From Mesorhabditis belari (lineage: Eukaryota > Nematoda > Chromadorea > Rhabditida > Rhabditidae), in NCBI GenBank assembly GCA_958450365.1, contig CAUEEP010000074.1, positions 186,001-250,000 of the forward strand: DNA of 64,000 nucleotides. The letters are read 5' to 3'. A model generated the notes under the pieces. That model ran no database searches and had not been told where the DNA came from. It was given only the letters and a program-made list of their open reading frames with translations. Positions 51,456 through 62,844 of this stretch are shown here, piece by piece (positions within the stretch are counted from its first letter, which is position 1; each line of letters opens with the position of its first letter). A program made the position numbers and the translations under genes.

Positions 51456-52487
51456 TACAAGGGAAGGCCAACTGGCTGAGCCGGCCAAATGCTATGCGAT
51501 CTATACTATTCGACGCAGAATTTTATGCTGATTCCGAATGTGTATTTCATTTTTGCTAAATGACAAACTGCCAGGAGTTATAAGCGTCTAAGGTTATGTT
51601 AAGACTTTGAAATGAACAGAGTTTTTCCAAAGAAAGGGCACTTCTCTCCAAAAAATCTCGTTGCCAAAGCAGGAGTTTTACATCTCATACAGAAGAAACA
51701 TGTTGCAAAGTGCATTCAAGAGAAGCTTGTGACGGAAGTGCACCTAAAAAGTATACACTCTTCCTCGACTCGAGAACGATCGTTTAAGACCACGGCTTTA
51801 TTCGGCAGGCAGTAACGCAGGGACATGATCTGACAATTTAAAACATTCCCGCAGGAGCGACGAACATGATCCAACCAATGGATGTTGACTATTTTTGCCC
51901 TATCAAACAGCTGATTAAAGAGATTGTGAATATCTTTAATCAGCTTGCGAATGATCTCGATTTTTTTCATTCATTCGAGAGATTCTCTCATCAAAATTGT
52001 GTTGTAGTCCACTCACAGATGGGTGCTCCTGGTTTTTAAAGCTCTCCGGCAATACTCATGGATCAAATGTGGGTACACTGACTCTCCTGCAGTCAGCTTT
52101 TCCACTCCTATTGAAATCTGTTTTTAAGTTTTTGATTCTGATTGTAAAGATATAGATTGCACCAATCATGTCTTGTGCTCGGTGCGATATAAAAAAAAAT
52201 TTTTCCATTTAATCGATAGTTGTCATCAATGTTAGTTAATATGTTTTCTTTTTTTCTTTATTTGAGAATTATTGTTGTAAGAGTGTAAAAGAACTTTATA
52301 AAAGTGTGGAAACAAGAATATGTGCGCACGCATAAACTTTTAGTTAGCACTTCTTGAAAAAAAGCAAAAGAAAAATCCAATCCAAAGCAAAAACGGAATA
52401 CACATTCGGAATCAGCATAAAATTCTGCATTGAATGGTATAGATTGCATGACATTTGGCCGGCTCAGCCAGTTGATCTTCCCTTGTT
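51456..52487. mobile_element. 1-kb DNA transposon, founder type of the ACAAGGG family
   Basis: Inverted ends of about 90 bp start TTACAAGGGAAGGCCAACTG and end with the complement. They match the ends of the tRNA-core elements. Inside are a degraded ORF (51612-51815) and a transposase-like remnant (51850-52036), unlike the shorter family members. It may be the relative that once supplied transposase. Confidence 0.75.
51850..52036 (+). pseudogene. Pogo/Tigger-like DDE transposase remnant
   Basis: One frame reads PAGATNMIQPMDVDYFCPIK, which resembles the LPPNxTxxIQPLDxGVFxPxK segment near the third catalytic acid of pogo/Tigger and related DDE transposases. A frameshift separates it from upstream sequence. 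The assignment rests on this one motif. Confidence 0.5.
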
Positions 52488-52782
52488 AAATTTTTAGAGT
52501 TTCCATCCTAATATTCAAAGTCTCTTCTTAAATTTTCAACTTTGACGTACGACGAATTGAAAAAAATCGAAGTCTATTGTTGCTGTTTTGATTCTTTTCC
52601 GATAGGGATCAATAGTATTTTCAATAGACCAAGGCTTGGCTAGGATCTAGCTTGGTTTTGTGGTTATCAACCCTACGAAATGGCTTTGGAACAGCCTTTT
52701 GGAACAGCCTTTTGCCAGCCGTTTTTTTGATGACTGTATTGTGCTGCTTTTTTAAACTTTCAACTTTAGCAATACAAAAACA

Positions 52783-52950
52783 ATGTCGATTCCCCAAAAG
52801 GAGCTCATCACATTCATCATCATCATGCTCCTTGCCTATTTCTATCCGAATTTCAAGGGCCCCGATGTGATCGGAGGGCTCCTCTACACGGCCGCCGGTT
52901 GTGCCCTACACGCCCTCTTGGCAACCTTCATTGATCGAAATTTTCGTTAA
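52783..52950 (+). CDS. 55-residue two-span membrane protein
   Basis: This is a short single-exon gene with strongly coding-like codon choice (third-position C/G, e.g. ATC ATC ATC ATG CTC CTT). It reads MSIPQKELITFIIIMLLAYF, then YPNFKGPDVIGG, a second hydrophobic stretch (LLYTAAGCALHALLATF) and a basic end IDRNFR. An acceptor-like caactttag lies 13 bp before the ATG without a matching donor, as expected for spliced-leader trans-splicing. A polyadenylation-like aataaa follows near 53019. The family is not recognised. The longer ORF overlapping it at 52652-52870 is in another frame and is not convincing. Confidence 0.75.
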   Translation: MSIPQKELITFIIIMLLAYFYPNFKGPDVIGGLLYTAAGCALHALLATFIDRNFR

Positions 52951-53666
52951 CTAATAACTTTTCTAGTGAACTTTGAGTAACATTCGCATAGTTATGAATA
53001 AGAAAAAGTGCTATCCAATAAACTTTTAGTGAAACCATTACAAAAAATCCAAGGCAAATTCGATGATAGATTGAAAATCTTCTCAATTTCAAGATTCTTA
53101 TTTGATCTACACTTTGTTACCAATTAAAAATCACTTGCAATAACTTAAATACCATAGCTATTCAAACAGGTGTACAAACAAAAAGTACACCAAATGATAG
53201 GGGAAATGATTAATGGGAACTTTTTGATTTCGTGTCATTCCACCCATTTTATTCATATTAAATTATATTATTTAGAAAACTTTATTGAATTCTGTGAAGC
53301 TGATATTGAAAGCCTTGGTGGTCAAGAATCAATTTTCCGTTTTTACTCCAAAAATGCTCATTCCTCCAATAATATTTGATGGAATTCGGTGTCGCGAATT
53401 TGGTGAAACTCTATATCATCTTTTTAATGTTGTTAATCATGGCAACGAATATAAACAAAATAAAAACACGTTTATATCAAGATTGATCATGTTTATTTAA
53501 TCACTTTTCATTTTCATGACCGTTTTGGTGATCGCCATTTCTTATTGCACCTTTCGAATTATTTAAATTTCGCTCATTTTTGGTTTTGTTGATTTGATAA
53601 TCGAAAAATTTCAAAGTTTATTAGCAAAGATTCTTCAATAAAACACAATAACACTATCCAAATTTC

Positions 53667-53951
53667 TTATGACTTTTTGAAACAAAAAGCACAATAGTAT
53701 TTGTCGCAGATATCACATCAAGTTTTCACTTTCTTTGCCAATTTTCTTACCACTTCAGCACCTCTTAGCTTGGAAATTTCTTCGTAACATCTCGCACATC
53801 TCCTTCGATCTGCTTCTGATTTGTCTGCTCCAGGTATTTCAACCAAGTAGGGCTCTTTGTTTAGCCTCTTTGGAACATCAACAACAAATTCTAGGATCTT
53901 TTCAATGATTTTGAAATCAGTGATCGACAACTTTTTTGCTGGGATTGTCAA
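53667..53951 (-). pseudogene. PiggyBac-like transposase C-terminal remnant
   Basis: The frame ends DRRRCARCYEEISKLRG...KKVKT, then an in-frame TGA (53718-53720), then CDICDKYYCAFCFKKS and a stop at 53667. CxxC...CxxCxxxxCxxC resembles the Cys-rich zinc-binding tail of piggyBac-like transposases. The stop splits the Cys cluster. It could instead be another Zn-finger protein. Confidence 0.45.
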
Positions 53952-53989
53952 GATTGTTTGGTATAAATTGTCAAGATAGAGTTACACGA

Positions 53990-54125
53990 GGCTTTTGGCT
54001 TTTTTTGTCCAGCCCTGCTTCTTATTTACTTCTTACGTTATTACCAACTTAATAATTACTTTTTGCTAAGTTTAACTAGGTATAAACTTTCCAAAAATGC
54101 GTACCTTTTTTTGACTTTTTTGACA
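53990..54125. repeat. Direct repeat, copy 1
   Basis: About 135 bp around acttaataattacttttt and ggtataaactttccaaa are repeated at 56318-56455. 54126-54580 holds nothing further. Confidence 0.8.
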
Positions 54126-54581
54126 ATTTGAAATTAAATTATTAATGCCTTACGATTAACAAAAAGCAAAAAGCAAGAAGCAAAAAGCTTCTCCTCTGTC
54201 ATTAACTTTTTTTGCTCAATATAGAAAAGCCAATAAAGTGTACAGAGTATGAATTTATCTGAAAACAAAACGATGCATTGAGTCCAGAAGTAGTGGAAGG
54301 AAATACAACGATTTACGATTCAGTAAAAACAAACAAAGAACTGAAAATTTTTGACCATTAACGCCCATTAAAATCGCTTAAAGACTTTAAAATAAGACCA
54401 CTTTGAAGCATCCAATAATAAATATAATAATAGAAAGTTATCGTCGAATTGAAGAACTTTGCAAAATGTTCATAAAAAACTAAAAAAATTATTCATTCAT
54501 CATATAGCTTTTGCTCGTATGTAGGGTTAAAAAATCACAAAAAAACTTTGCCTTTAACGACTGATCTTTTGGTTGTGAGTC

Positions 54582-57500
54582 TCAAAGCAACAAATTTCTG
54601 GCTTCTTGTTCGAATTTTCGACGTTTCAAAGTCTCAATCTTAAAGTCGGGAATCGAAGCGCTTGCTCGATAGAATCCTTTGCGGCTAAAATTGAGAATTT
54701 TTTCAAGCTCTATAAAAATTACCAATATATGTAAAAGGGTGTTGTGTCCGTGTCGGATCGTTTCTTTGATGAACAGCAACGCTTTATATAGAGCCTGTAA
54801 AAAGTTTTTGAGCATTTTTAGGAGCAAGCTTTTTTAGTTGTTAAGCTGTTGTGTTGTGTTTTAGTGTGTTAACAAGCTTTAGTTGTTGTAGTTTAAAATT
54901 CGCTTGAAAGTTTGTTTTTAAAGCGAAAAGAGACTTGAAAATGAAACTTTGGAAAAAATTACCAATATATGTTGAGGTGTTGAGTCAGTGTGTTGGGTGT
55001 TGAGTCAGTGTTGGGTGTTGAGTCAGTGTTGGGTCGTTTCTTTGGTGAAGAGCATATTTTATAGAGCCTGTAAAAAGTTTTTGAGCATGTTTAGGAAAAA
55101 GCTTTTCCGGAATTAGTTGTTGTAGTTAGAAATTCGCTTGAAATTTTGAAAAGAGACTTGAAACTGAAACTTTGCAAAAAAACTGAAAAAGGAAAATGAC
55201 TTTAAAGCGAGCAAAACTCCATGTGTTTTTTTTTTGCACTAACCAAGGAGGAAAATAGATGAAAATGTTGAGTAGGGTGAGTGGAGGCGGAAAAAACAGC
55301 TTGTCCTCGTTGTCGACAATTCTCTCATACCAAAGGATTCTCCATTGTTCCGTCGATACGACTTCTTGGTAGTACTCACTAGAGTTCTTGTGTTCCTCGT
55401 GAGTAATAGTGCGATATGGAAAACGGATTACGGTAGAAAAAAACTCAGTATCTTGAAAATCTTGTCTATAACTTTAAAGTTATTCAGTCGTAATCCGTTT
55501 CATATATCATACTATTACTCACGAGGAACACACATTATTATTGAATTATTGAGTACAGATGTGCTTGATGGTTGCTGAAAAAAACTGACACTGACCCGAT
55601 TAAAACGGTGAGAATATTGATAATGAGGACACTTGTGATGATCGTGTACAAAAAGAGAAACACTGGGATCATCCATTGCCGAAAGGCGCACTAAATTTAT
55701 TGTTTGTATGGGCGTTTTTTTTTCTAAAATTTGAATAAATATTAGGTACGGAAAAAATTAATGTCGTATTTGTGGGTCTCACTTTCCGGCGTCGCCTACG
55801 CGGCTGCAGATGCTTACTGACCTTGGGTCTTTTTATGTATTTGAGTATTTTTTTTCGGAGCCAAAATTAGCAACGCACTTTGGGGTCACCCCACACACAA
55901 TTGGGAACCATCTCAAGGAAATCGGAAAAGTAAAAAAGTTGGAAAAGTGGGTGCCTCATCAGTTGAACGAATATCAAAAATTGCACCGTTACCTCACATC
56001 GTATTACTATTATTATTACTATTAATATTATTATTATCGTATTGTTTGTAGGTGCGTTTTTTTTCTAAAATTTGAATAAATAGTTAGTTACCTGAAGTTC
56101 GTTTGCTTGAAAATCGATCCACGATGAGGGCATCGTGCAGTTCACTTCGCCTAAACTTCTAGCTTACGACATAACCAAATAACATCGAATAGCCCTACGA
56201 AAATTCCATAACCCTTGCCTTCTTATCAGGGCTGGACGAAGAGACGATTTTCCAGGCCAGGCCAGGCCAGGCCATCTGGCTGGCTTTTGGCTTGACCTTG
56301 ACCTGGCTGGGTCAAATCACGGCCATGGCTTTTGGCTTTTTCGTCCAGCCCAGCTTCTTACTTACTTATTACGTTATTATCAACTTAATAATTACTTATT
56401 GCTAAGTTTAACTAGGTATAAACTTTCCAAACATGTGTACCATTTTTGACTTTTTCATCTAATTCGCCAAAGATCTCGAAGGCTCCATTTCTAAAGGCAA
56501 AAAGTCTGCTTATCGATTGTTTTTACGGTAAAACATACGAAAAAAGTGACCACTGTATGCTGCTCTCGTTATTTATTCCACGTAGTGACACCTGGAGAAG
56601 AAAAACATATAAATGGAAAAGAGGGGGAAACCTGGCATAAACCATATGTGGCCCAGAAGAACAAAGAGACCAGCAAGAAATTCGCTGATAATTCAAGCTT
56701 AAATTTAATTGAATTTATGTCTAAAAAAAACCCATTATTTTAATCGTTATGTAACTTTCAGTTCGAACATTCGTGTGCCCGTTTGAGAAGTTTTTTTTTG
56801 CTAATCGTAAAGCATTAATTTCAAACACAAAACCCAAAATTTCCTATTTTTATAAATTCTTTTCCAAAGAGATAAACCGACCATTTTCTTGATTGTCATA
56901 ACAATTGCGCTCAGCTTTGGGAAAACCGTCAAAACGCGTAACGTCCACAAAGCGGCAAAGATAAAATTGAGGAAAAAGAAAACTTCGTAAAAAAGCAATG
57001 CATAGAACTTGATGATTCTAAAATAACATTATTCAAATGAAATAGGCTTTTAGATTTGTTACTCGAAAATCGCCGCTAGTTTCTTGCTTTCCGAACCGAA
57101 ACTAAATTATAACTTTCAACGTTTAAATGCAAAAGTACAAAACCTCAAGAAATCCATGGAAGAAAGTAGCAGAACCAAGCAGACGAACAGATAGCTGACG
57201 ACCATTAAACCCAACATGAGCGTCGTGTAGGCACGATCTTTCCAAAAGAACTTATAGAGACCCTTTAAATGATTATATTCTTTTCTACTAATCGAGAAAA
57301 CTCCACATCGGCGTGTGATCTTGGCTGACCTAGCCGTTTTCGCTGCGAAAAGGAAAAATATTGGCAAAAGGTGTCAAGAAGGTAAAACATTTGCCATCTA
57401 AAAATTCAGCGAAAGTTACATTTCAGGCATTGTCTTTAGCTGGTTATAACAAAGCTTTTTACTCACAAAGAAAATAACATCCAACGCTTTCGTGTCAATT

Positions 57501-58824
57501 CTCTTTGGAAGTCTTCCACTTCATGAATGCCCAATAGTAGCCAGATGAAATAACTCAAGTAGGTCACGTAACACGTCTAATTTGAAATATGTTCCTTGAA
57601 GGAAAGATGCCAAAAGACGAACCATATAAAGTGCGAAACGAAAACATGGTGATGTCACAAAACACCACCATCTGTGGAAACCATTTTTGATTTTCATCCA
57701 GATGTGGAGAGGAGATGCGCACTTTTTGACACAGCTTTTTAGACCCTCAAGACAGCTTTGATTTTCTTCTTCATTTTCGTCATCCATTTCTGAGTAGAAA
57801 TTTTGAGTGACTTTATGTGTATGTTTCTCACCTTCTTCAAAAACGAAGCCACATGGATGCAAGATTAGGGGCAACCAGAAGGGAATTGCTAATATGTAAA
57901 CCATTAAGAAACCGAGACGAGAAGATCTAGATACCAGTAAAAAAACTTCCTAGAAAAAGTATAGGATTCAAAAATAAACAAAGTTTAACGCATTTCTTAT
58001 GTATTTCTCAAAATCCCCTCGTAGAATGATTGAAGTTAGACAGACCATTGTCTATACTTTTTAGCAAATCGCATAACATTTTTAGAGCATTTTCGAGATC
58101 AAAGAATTTGTTTGAATATTTTAAAAAGGGTAGGCCAAAAAAGTGTTTACCTTTGCCACTATGGAAAATTTTATTGGTTGAGTTTATCCTATAGTTGAAC
58201 AGATGAAAAATTAGGTTTTCCGTGGTTTTAATGAAACGACGCATAAGTCTAAAAAGCGAATTACAACTTTTCTCTTATTAAAAAGGTCAAAGCTACTAAA
58301 AAAATTCTTCTTTCTTCACATTTATCTCGACAAATTAAAGCTTTTGCTTTTAATCTATGATTTTGAAAAAAATACCGAAACCCTGGTTTCCAACGATCGT
58401 TCATAGCATCTTGACACAAAACATGAGCGAGGAAAGTCTAGAGGGTTTTTCTGATTTTCCTCCCTAATTGATAGCCCTACTTCATCTTTGCATTCGTATG
58501 CCATTTCAACTAACGTGCTGCAGCTTTCTTTTTTTGTTTGCTTTACCAAATACTCCTCATTGATCAACCCTCGAGCTTGCTCGTGATCCCGGATATGGCA
58601 CTTTTCGAGTAGCCGGTAAGCCAAAACAGAAAAGTTGCTAAAATTTTTGTGCTAAATTAGAAATTTCACTTAGAAACCTTTTTTGTGGCTGGAAAAGCTT
58701 TGCCATTGCAGTATCGTACTGTTCCTCGAATTTTTCGATGAGTTTTTTGGAAATACACTCGACAAGCAACGCGGCCATGAGAGGCGACTCGCATCTTCTC
58801 CACAATTCTTTACACGTGTCAACT
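54582..58824 (-). CDS. TRPM-like cation channel, C-terminal two thirds
   Basis: Exons read from 58824 down. ELWRRCESPLMAALLVECI, LLEKCHIRDHEQARGLI, and FLAHVLCQDAMNDRWKPG match the last TRPM homology repeat (LW..C..P, LL..C...D...A..L, F.AH..CQ). Then come LGFLMVYILAIPFWLPLI, an acidic insert, SPLHIWMKIKNGFHRWWCF before S1, S3 (about 57120-57260), S4 (LWTLRVLTVFPKLSAIVMTI), S5 (ANFLLVSLFFWATYGLCQ), a pore exon with FEIFGELD, and S6 (FLYTIITSVLIINILTVLI, 55596-55690). The TRP region reads STEQWRILWYERI then FFPPPLTLLNIF, like the TRPM WKFQRY..LPPPL motif. The last exon ends KRRKFEQEARNLLL at 54582. The S2 region near 57.3-57.5 kb does not join cleanly. The N-terminal repeats were not found. 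Confidence 0.82.
55861..55985 (+). pseudogene. Mariner transposase fragment in a TRPM intron
   Basis: LATHFGVTPHTIGNHLKEIG followed by KVKKLEKWVPHQLNE matches the helix-turn-helix and WVPHEL motif of mariner transposases. No DD(34)D part is present. It is antisense to the channel, in the intron between the S6 exon and the pore-side exon at about 56100-56160. A TAT microsatellite follows (56000-56040). Confidence 0.85.
56318..56455. repeat. Direct repeat, copy 2
   Basis: This matches 53990-54125, including the preceding ggcttttggctttt/gtccagcc phrase, and overlaps the TRPM pore-exon donor near 56431. Next to it, 56255-56330 is rich in ggccaggcca units. Confidence 0.75.
58010..58250. repeat. 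Interspersed repeat in a TRPM intron
   Basis: This matches 62620-62830 in reverse. The 78-residue frame here (minus, MRRFIKTTENLIFHLFNYR) lies within the intron 57927-58355 and is frameshifted in the other copy, so it is treated as repeat rather than gene. Confidence 0.6.
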
Positions 58825-59019
58825 CTGAAAGGACAAGGGATTTGTCTACAGTAATTCTATCACTATGCAATTGATCAATAAAGATTTGTTGATTGGAGTT
58901 GAAAATGTTCGCAATACACAGCAAATAGCTACTTGTATATTTTTGACGTAAAGAACGACCTGTGTTTACTCTGTAGTTTTTAGATCTTTTGAGTCCCAAA
59001 AAGACTATATCCAATTGTA

Positions 59020-59539
59020 TTGGGTTGGGGAGAATGAGTCGGCGCCGAAATTTAAAGAAACTTTTTGCACCCATAAAACCTTCTTTAAATACACGTTTTG
59101 TTTCATCAAAATGGTCCACTATTTCTTTACAAAATGGCTTTTGAGAGATTCCACAAAGCTTTTCTTTCGTGGAGTTTATGAACTTCCAAACGCAGCTGGT
59201 CAAAATGGCAAAGAGTTCGACTCACCATTTGAACAGTTTCTTTCACATAAACCTTCTTTGGTGTTTATATAAAAAAGATAGAGCACATTCAATTACTTAA
59301 GTTGCCAAATTTGCAGGAAGATCCCACCAATTGTTTTTTCTAGATGACAGTTTGTAGTTTTTGTGAAAAAATGGTCTTTTCTTGAGCTGAGGCGCTGTTT
59401 GAGTTTTCTTTTGAATGTCATTTTGTAGAGAATTAGTTAACCATTCTACTGATATCAAACGCATATTATTTTGCGAAGTCTGCTAGAAGTTTTAGAAATT
59501 TCTTTGATTTTCGGCGCCGAATCATTCTCCCCAACCCAA
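59020..59539. mobile_element. Mariner-like MITE with TA target-site duplication
   Basis: 520 bp with TTGGGTTGGGGAGAATGA ends and extended inverted repeats including cggcgccgaaa, flanked by TA (59018-59019, 59540-59541). The interior ORFs are short and not transposase. Confidence 0.85.
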
Positions 59540-59844
59540 TAGATTGTACTTAGGAGTAAATTATCAAATTTTCGGGTAAACTCTTGAAAAATATTATGGA
59601 AAAATTGGAAAATTAGCATGTGGATTTGTTGATTATACTTTCAATTAAAACTGAAAATACATAGAAAGCCGTTAAGGTTGTCTCCTTAAAAGTTTTTAGA
59701 TTTTGCGGGTTTTGGGCCAACTATAAAAAACCCAAAAGAAAAAGGTTAAACCTGTAGAAAGCGTGAACAATTAGACGTGCCAAATGCTTGTCACGCAGCT
59801 TCACAATGGTTTTCTAAATTTTGTTTCAAATTGACTGTGTTTTT

Positions 59845-59981
59845 TCAGTGAACTTCTACCACTCTCAGAATGGAACTCATCAAGTTGTTGATGTATTTCA
59901 AACATTCCCTCTCCGTCGCAAATTCATCTTTTGTAAGTGGGGACGAAGCATTTGCATCAGCGGCTGCTTCCACATCTAAAA
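59845..59981 (-). CDS. Exon of a protein related to the Ser/Asn-rich gene upstream
   Basis: On the minus strand an exon follows the acceptor ttttgtag and reads VLDVEAAADANASSPLTKDE, then FATERECLKYINNLMSSILR, to a stop at 59845. Its first residues and its acceptor flank are nearly identical to the start of the repeat exon at 60825, so the two are paralogues. A degraded inverted relative is at 62985-63060. The function is unknown. Confidence 0.4.
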
Positions 59982-60382
59982 CTACAAAAATGATTCATAC
60001 ATTAAAAACAAAACCCCGTGCTATCAAAGGATCTTCCGCATTTGTTCCTGCAACTTCCGCATTTTCTTCATCCTCAGCTAAATGTTTTTGTTGATCTTCC
60101 TGAAAAGCTTCGCTCACCCGATGGAGCAGCTGGGCCATTTGCATCGCCAACTTGTCCCACTAAATTTTTTATATACTTAAATTATTTTAATGAATGTTTT
60201 TCGAAAAGCTTGGTAACCTGATAGCATTTGTGATCGCAACCTGATCGTATTCACTTTAAAAAATGCAAATGTTTATAGAATTTTTTTTCAATTTCTCAGA
60301 TTTTTATTGATAAAAAACTTAAATATTGACAATTAGATGAGAAGAAAAGACGCGGACGAAACTAGTTTTTTTTTCTGTTTAT

Positions 60383-60981
60383 TTAAGGTTGAAAACTTTG
60401 ATAACCTAAAGATGTGGGAGCTGTAGATAATGCGGATCTGAATGAAACTGCTGAACCTGCTGAAAAATGAGTTCTCGAATGTGAAGCATTTGGTGATTCT
60501 GAAGCATTTGGTGATCCTGAAGCATTTGCTGATCCAGAAGTATTTGCTGATCCAGAGGTATTTTCTGATCCTGAAGCATTTGCTGATTCTGAAGCATTTG
60601 CTGATCCTGAAGCATTTGCTGATCCTGAAGCATTTGCTGATTCTGAAGCATTTCCTGATCCTGAAGCATTTGCTGATCCTGAAGCATTTGCTGATCCTGA
60701 AGCATTTGCTGATTCTGAAGCATTTCCTGATCCTGAAGCATTTGCTGATTCTGAAGCATTTCCTGATCCTGAAGCATTTGCTGATCCTGAAGTATTTGCA
60801 TCAGAGCCTGCTTCCACATCTAAAACTACAAAAATGATTCATACATTAAAAACAAAACCCCGAAAGTTCATTTGAGAAGTTCAAGCCATACCTGAGGAAG
60901 ATAAATGTGCTGAATTGTTTGCCGTATTCTGTCCTGTGGCGACTTGATTTGCTCCACCCGGCACGGTTATCGGCGTTTTCG
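60383..60981 (-). CDS. Ser/Ala/Asn/Gly-rich repeat protein, last two exons
   Basis: Exon 60892-60981 (PITVPGGANQVATGQN, ending SAHLSSS) joins in phase 1 to exon 60383-60825, which starts VLDVEAGSD and runs through about 18 hexapeptides (SGSANA, SGSGNA, SESANA), then a Ser/Thr-rich end to the stop at 60383. Each unit contains NAS, an N-glycosylation sequon. Composition suggests a mucin-like secreted or surface protein. The 18-bp unit keeps other frames open too (QMLQDQ on this strand, LILKHL on the plus), but splicing to the upstream exon selects this one. The start exon was not found. Confidence 0.55.
60479..60800. repeat. 18-bp minisatellite (gaagcatttgctgatcct)
   Basis: About 18 copies with a few alternating variants (gattct/gatcct, gct/cct). 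Length is always a multiple of 3 and no unit carries a stop in the NAS frame. Confidence 0.95.
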
Positions 60982-61077
60982 CTTCAAAAAATGCAAATGT
61001 TTACAGAAATTTTTAAATTTCTCAGACATGTATTGATAAAAACTTAAATATTGACAATTAGGTGAGAAGAAAATCTC

Positions 61078-61302
61078 TTACTTGACGCCGAACGAGCTTT
61101 GATAAAATGGGCCGGAAAGAATCTTTCCTAAAGCGAACCGAATTTTTTTTCTGAAAATCATTTTTATTTTTACCGAATTTTCCAATCTTTTAATATCTTC
61201 TAGCAAAACTTTCTCGAGTTCCTTGTCGTCCGCGGTAAGAAGTTTTTCCTTTTTGCGTAAGCGGCGCTTGGCGATTTTTCTAACAACACAAAACATTTTC
61301 AA
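61078..61302 (-). CDS. Possible exon, Lys/Glu-rich
   Basis: The frame begins MKMFCVVRKIAKRRLRKKEK and has LLTADDKELEKVLLEDIKRL before a gtaaaa donor candidate. It looks coding over the first 50 residues. It might be a 5' exon of the repeat protein or of the TRPM gene, or unrelated. No joining exon was confirmed. Confidence 0.3.
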   Translation of the reverse strand: MKMFCVVRKIAKRRLRKKEKLLTADDKELEKVLLEDIKRLENSVKIKMIFRKKIRFALGKILSGPFYQSSFGVK

Positions 61303-62600
61303 GCTTTGTGGGCCAACTATCCAGGTTTTCTAATTCAAAAATCCTAAATAAAGCACCTTCATTTTATTTCCGAAATACGAGTTGAAATTGTGTATAAAAA
61401 GTATCATAGTCTGTTGATAAAATCGACGAAAAAATGATATTTACAATGAAATGAGATACGCTGAAAGGACTAGTGCTTAGAAAATCAAAAAACAAAAAGA
61501 GGAAAATAACAAAAATTGTGTTTTTCGCAAAATTTATTGAAATTTATTAGTTTAGAAACACTTTTTTCAAACTTTTTCAAAAAGACTCTAAAAACTAAAA
61601 AATTTGCTTCTTGCGTTTCTAATTTTTGTCTATAAGATAAGCCTGAAAGCACAAAAAGAGTGGACCGACTAAAAAAATGCTGATAAAAAGAATACAGAAA
61701 ATGAATCATACTCAAGTTAAAAGATATTATATTTACAACTTGAAAGTTTGTACACTTATTTCTTGCACTTTTTAGAAATAACTAGTGCACTAATTAATCT
61801 ACATTTTTCACCCAAAAAAGGTCTATTGATTCTTTAAAACAGGCTTTTGGCAGATTTAGAAAAGCTTCGGTTTTGTAGGTTTCTACGGAGCAAGAAGTTG
61901 ATGAACCAAAAATGATGAACACTCGAAGAAGTGATTTGAGCACTTTCTTCCACATAAGCCTATTTTAGTGTCAATAAAAAAAAAGAGCATAACAAATTAG
62001 ATAAATAGCCAAATTTTCAGCTTGATCTAATCAATCATTTTTGTTCAAGTTCCATTTGAAGAATTTTCAGAAAAACTTCAATCTCTGCTGAAATTCGTTT
62101 CAAAAGTTACCCAAATTTGCCTAAGCATGTCTTAAATTCGATAATATATAACTTTTATTTAGAGAAGTCTAATTCAATTGGTGTATTAAATATGTTTTAT
62201 GGAAAATACGAAAAAGTGTATCAAATTTCAAGTTGTCAATCTAATAGATTTGTATTCATCATTTAAAGCCATTTTTCAGTCTATTTTAAATTTAATTTTA
62301 GCTTTTAGAAAGACTTCAGAATTGCCAAATCCAATAAAATAAAGGCATTTTTCAAACGCGTCCTTCTTGTAAGACTTTTCTGATTGCCAAGGAGTTGACG
62401 TCCTTATCTCAAGGAAATAAAGCGAAAATTTTCCCAATGCTCGTTCGTTACTTTTTTTTGAAACTTATGAGGGTTTTTTGGGAGCTATATGAATAATTTC
62501 CTCTCGTTCCATTTTACCATTTCTCAAGTTGTCAGAATTTCAGGGATTTCGAGTAACGTATTGTAACATAACATAGTAACGAGTAACATATTAGTATTGT
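61303..62600. other. AT-rich intergenic region
   Basis: No gene, tRNA-like sequence or clear repeat was recognised in this stretch. Confidence 0.5.
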
Positions 62601-62844
62601 AATTCGCTTTCTAGACTTATGCAACGTTTCATTAAAACAATAGATAACCTAATTCTTATTCTGTTCAACTATAGGGTAAACTCAACCAATAAAATTTTCC
62701 ATAGTGGCGAAGATAAACACTTTTTTTGGCCTACCCTGTATAAAATTCTCAGTCTAAATTCTTTGATCTCGAAAATGCTTTAAAAATGTTATCCAATTTT
62801 ATAAAAAGTAGCGACAATGGTCTGTCTAACTTGAATCATTCTAT

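Noticed and set aside
58008..58244. 78-residue minus-strand protein MRRFIKTTENL...
   Set aside because: It lies in a TRPM intron, is an interspersed repeat, and is frameshifted in its other copy.
58670..59203. 177-residue minus-strand frame
   Set aside because: It overlaps the TRPM exon in another frame and the mariner-like MITE; the TRPM frame matches a known family.
60442..60837. Plus-strand Leu/Ile/Lys/His repeat protein and minus-strand Gln/Met/Leu repeat protein
   Set aside because: Alternative frames of the 18-bp array; only the NAS frame joins an upstream exon in phase.
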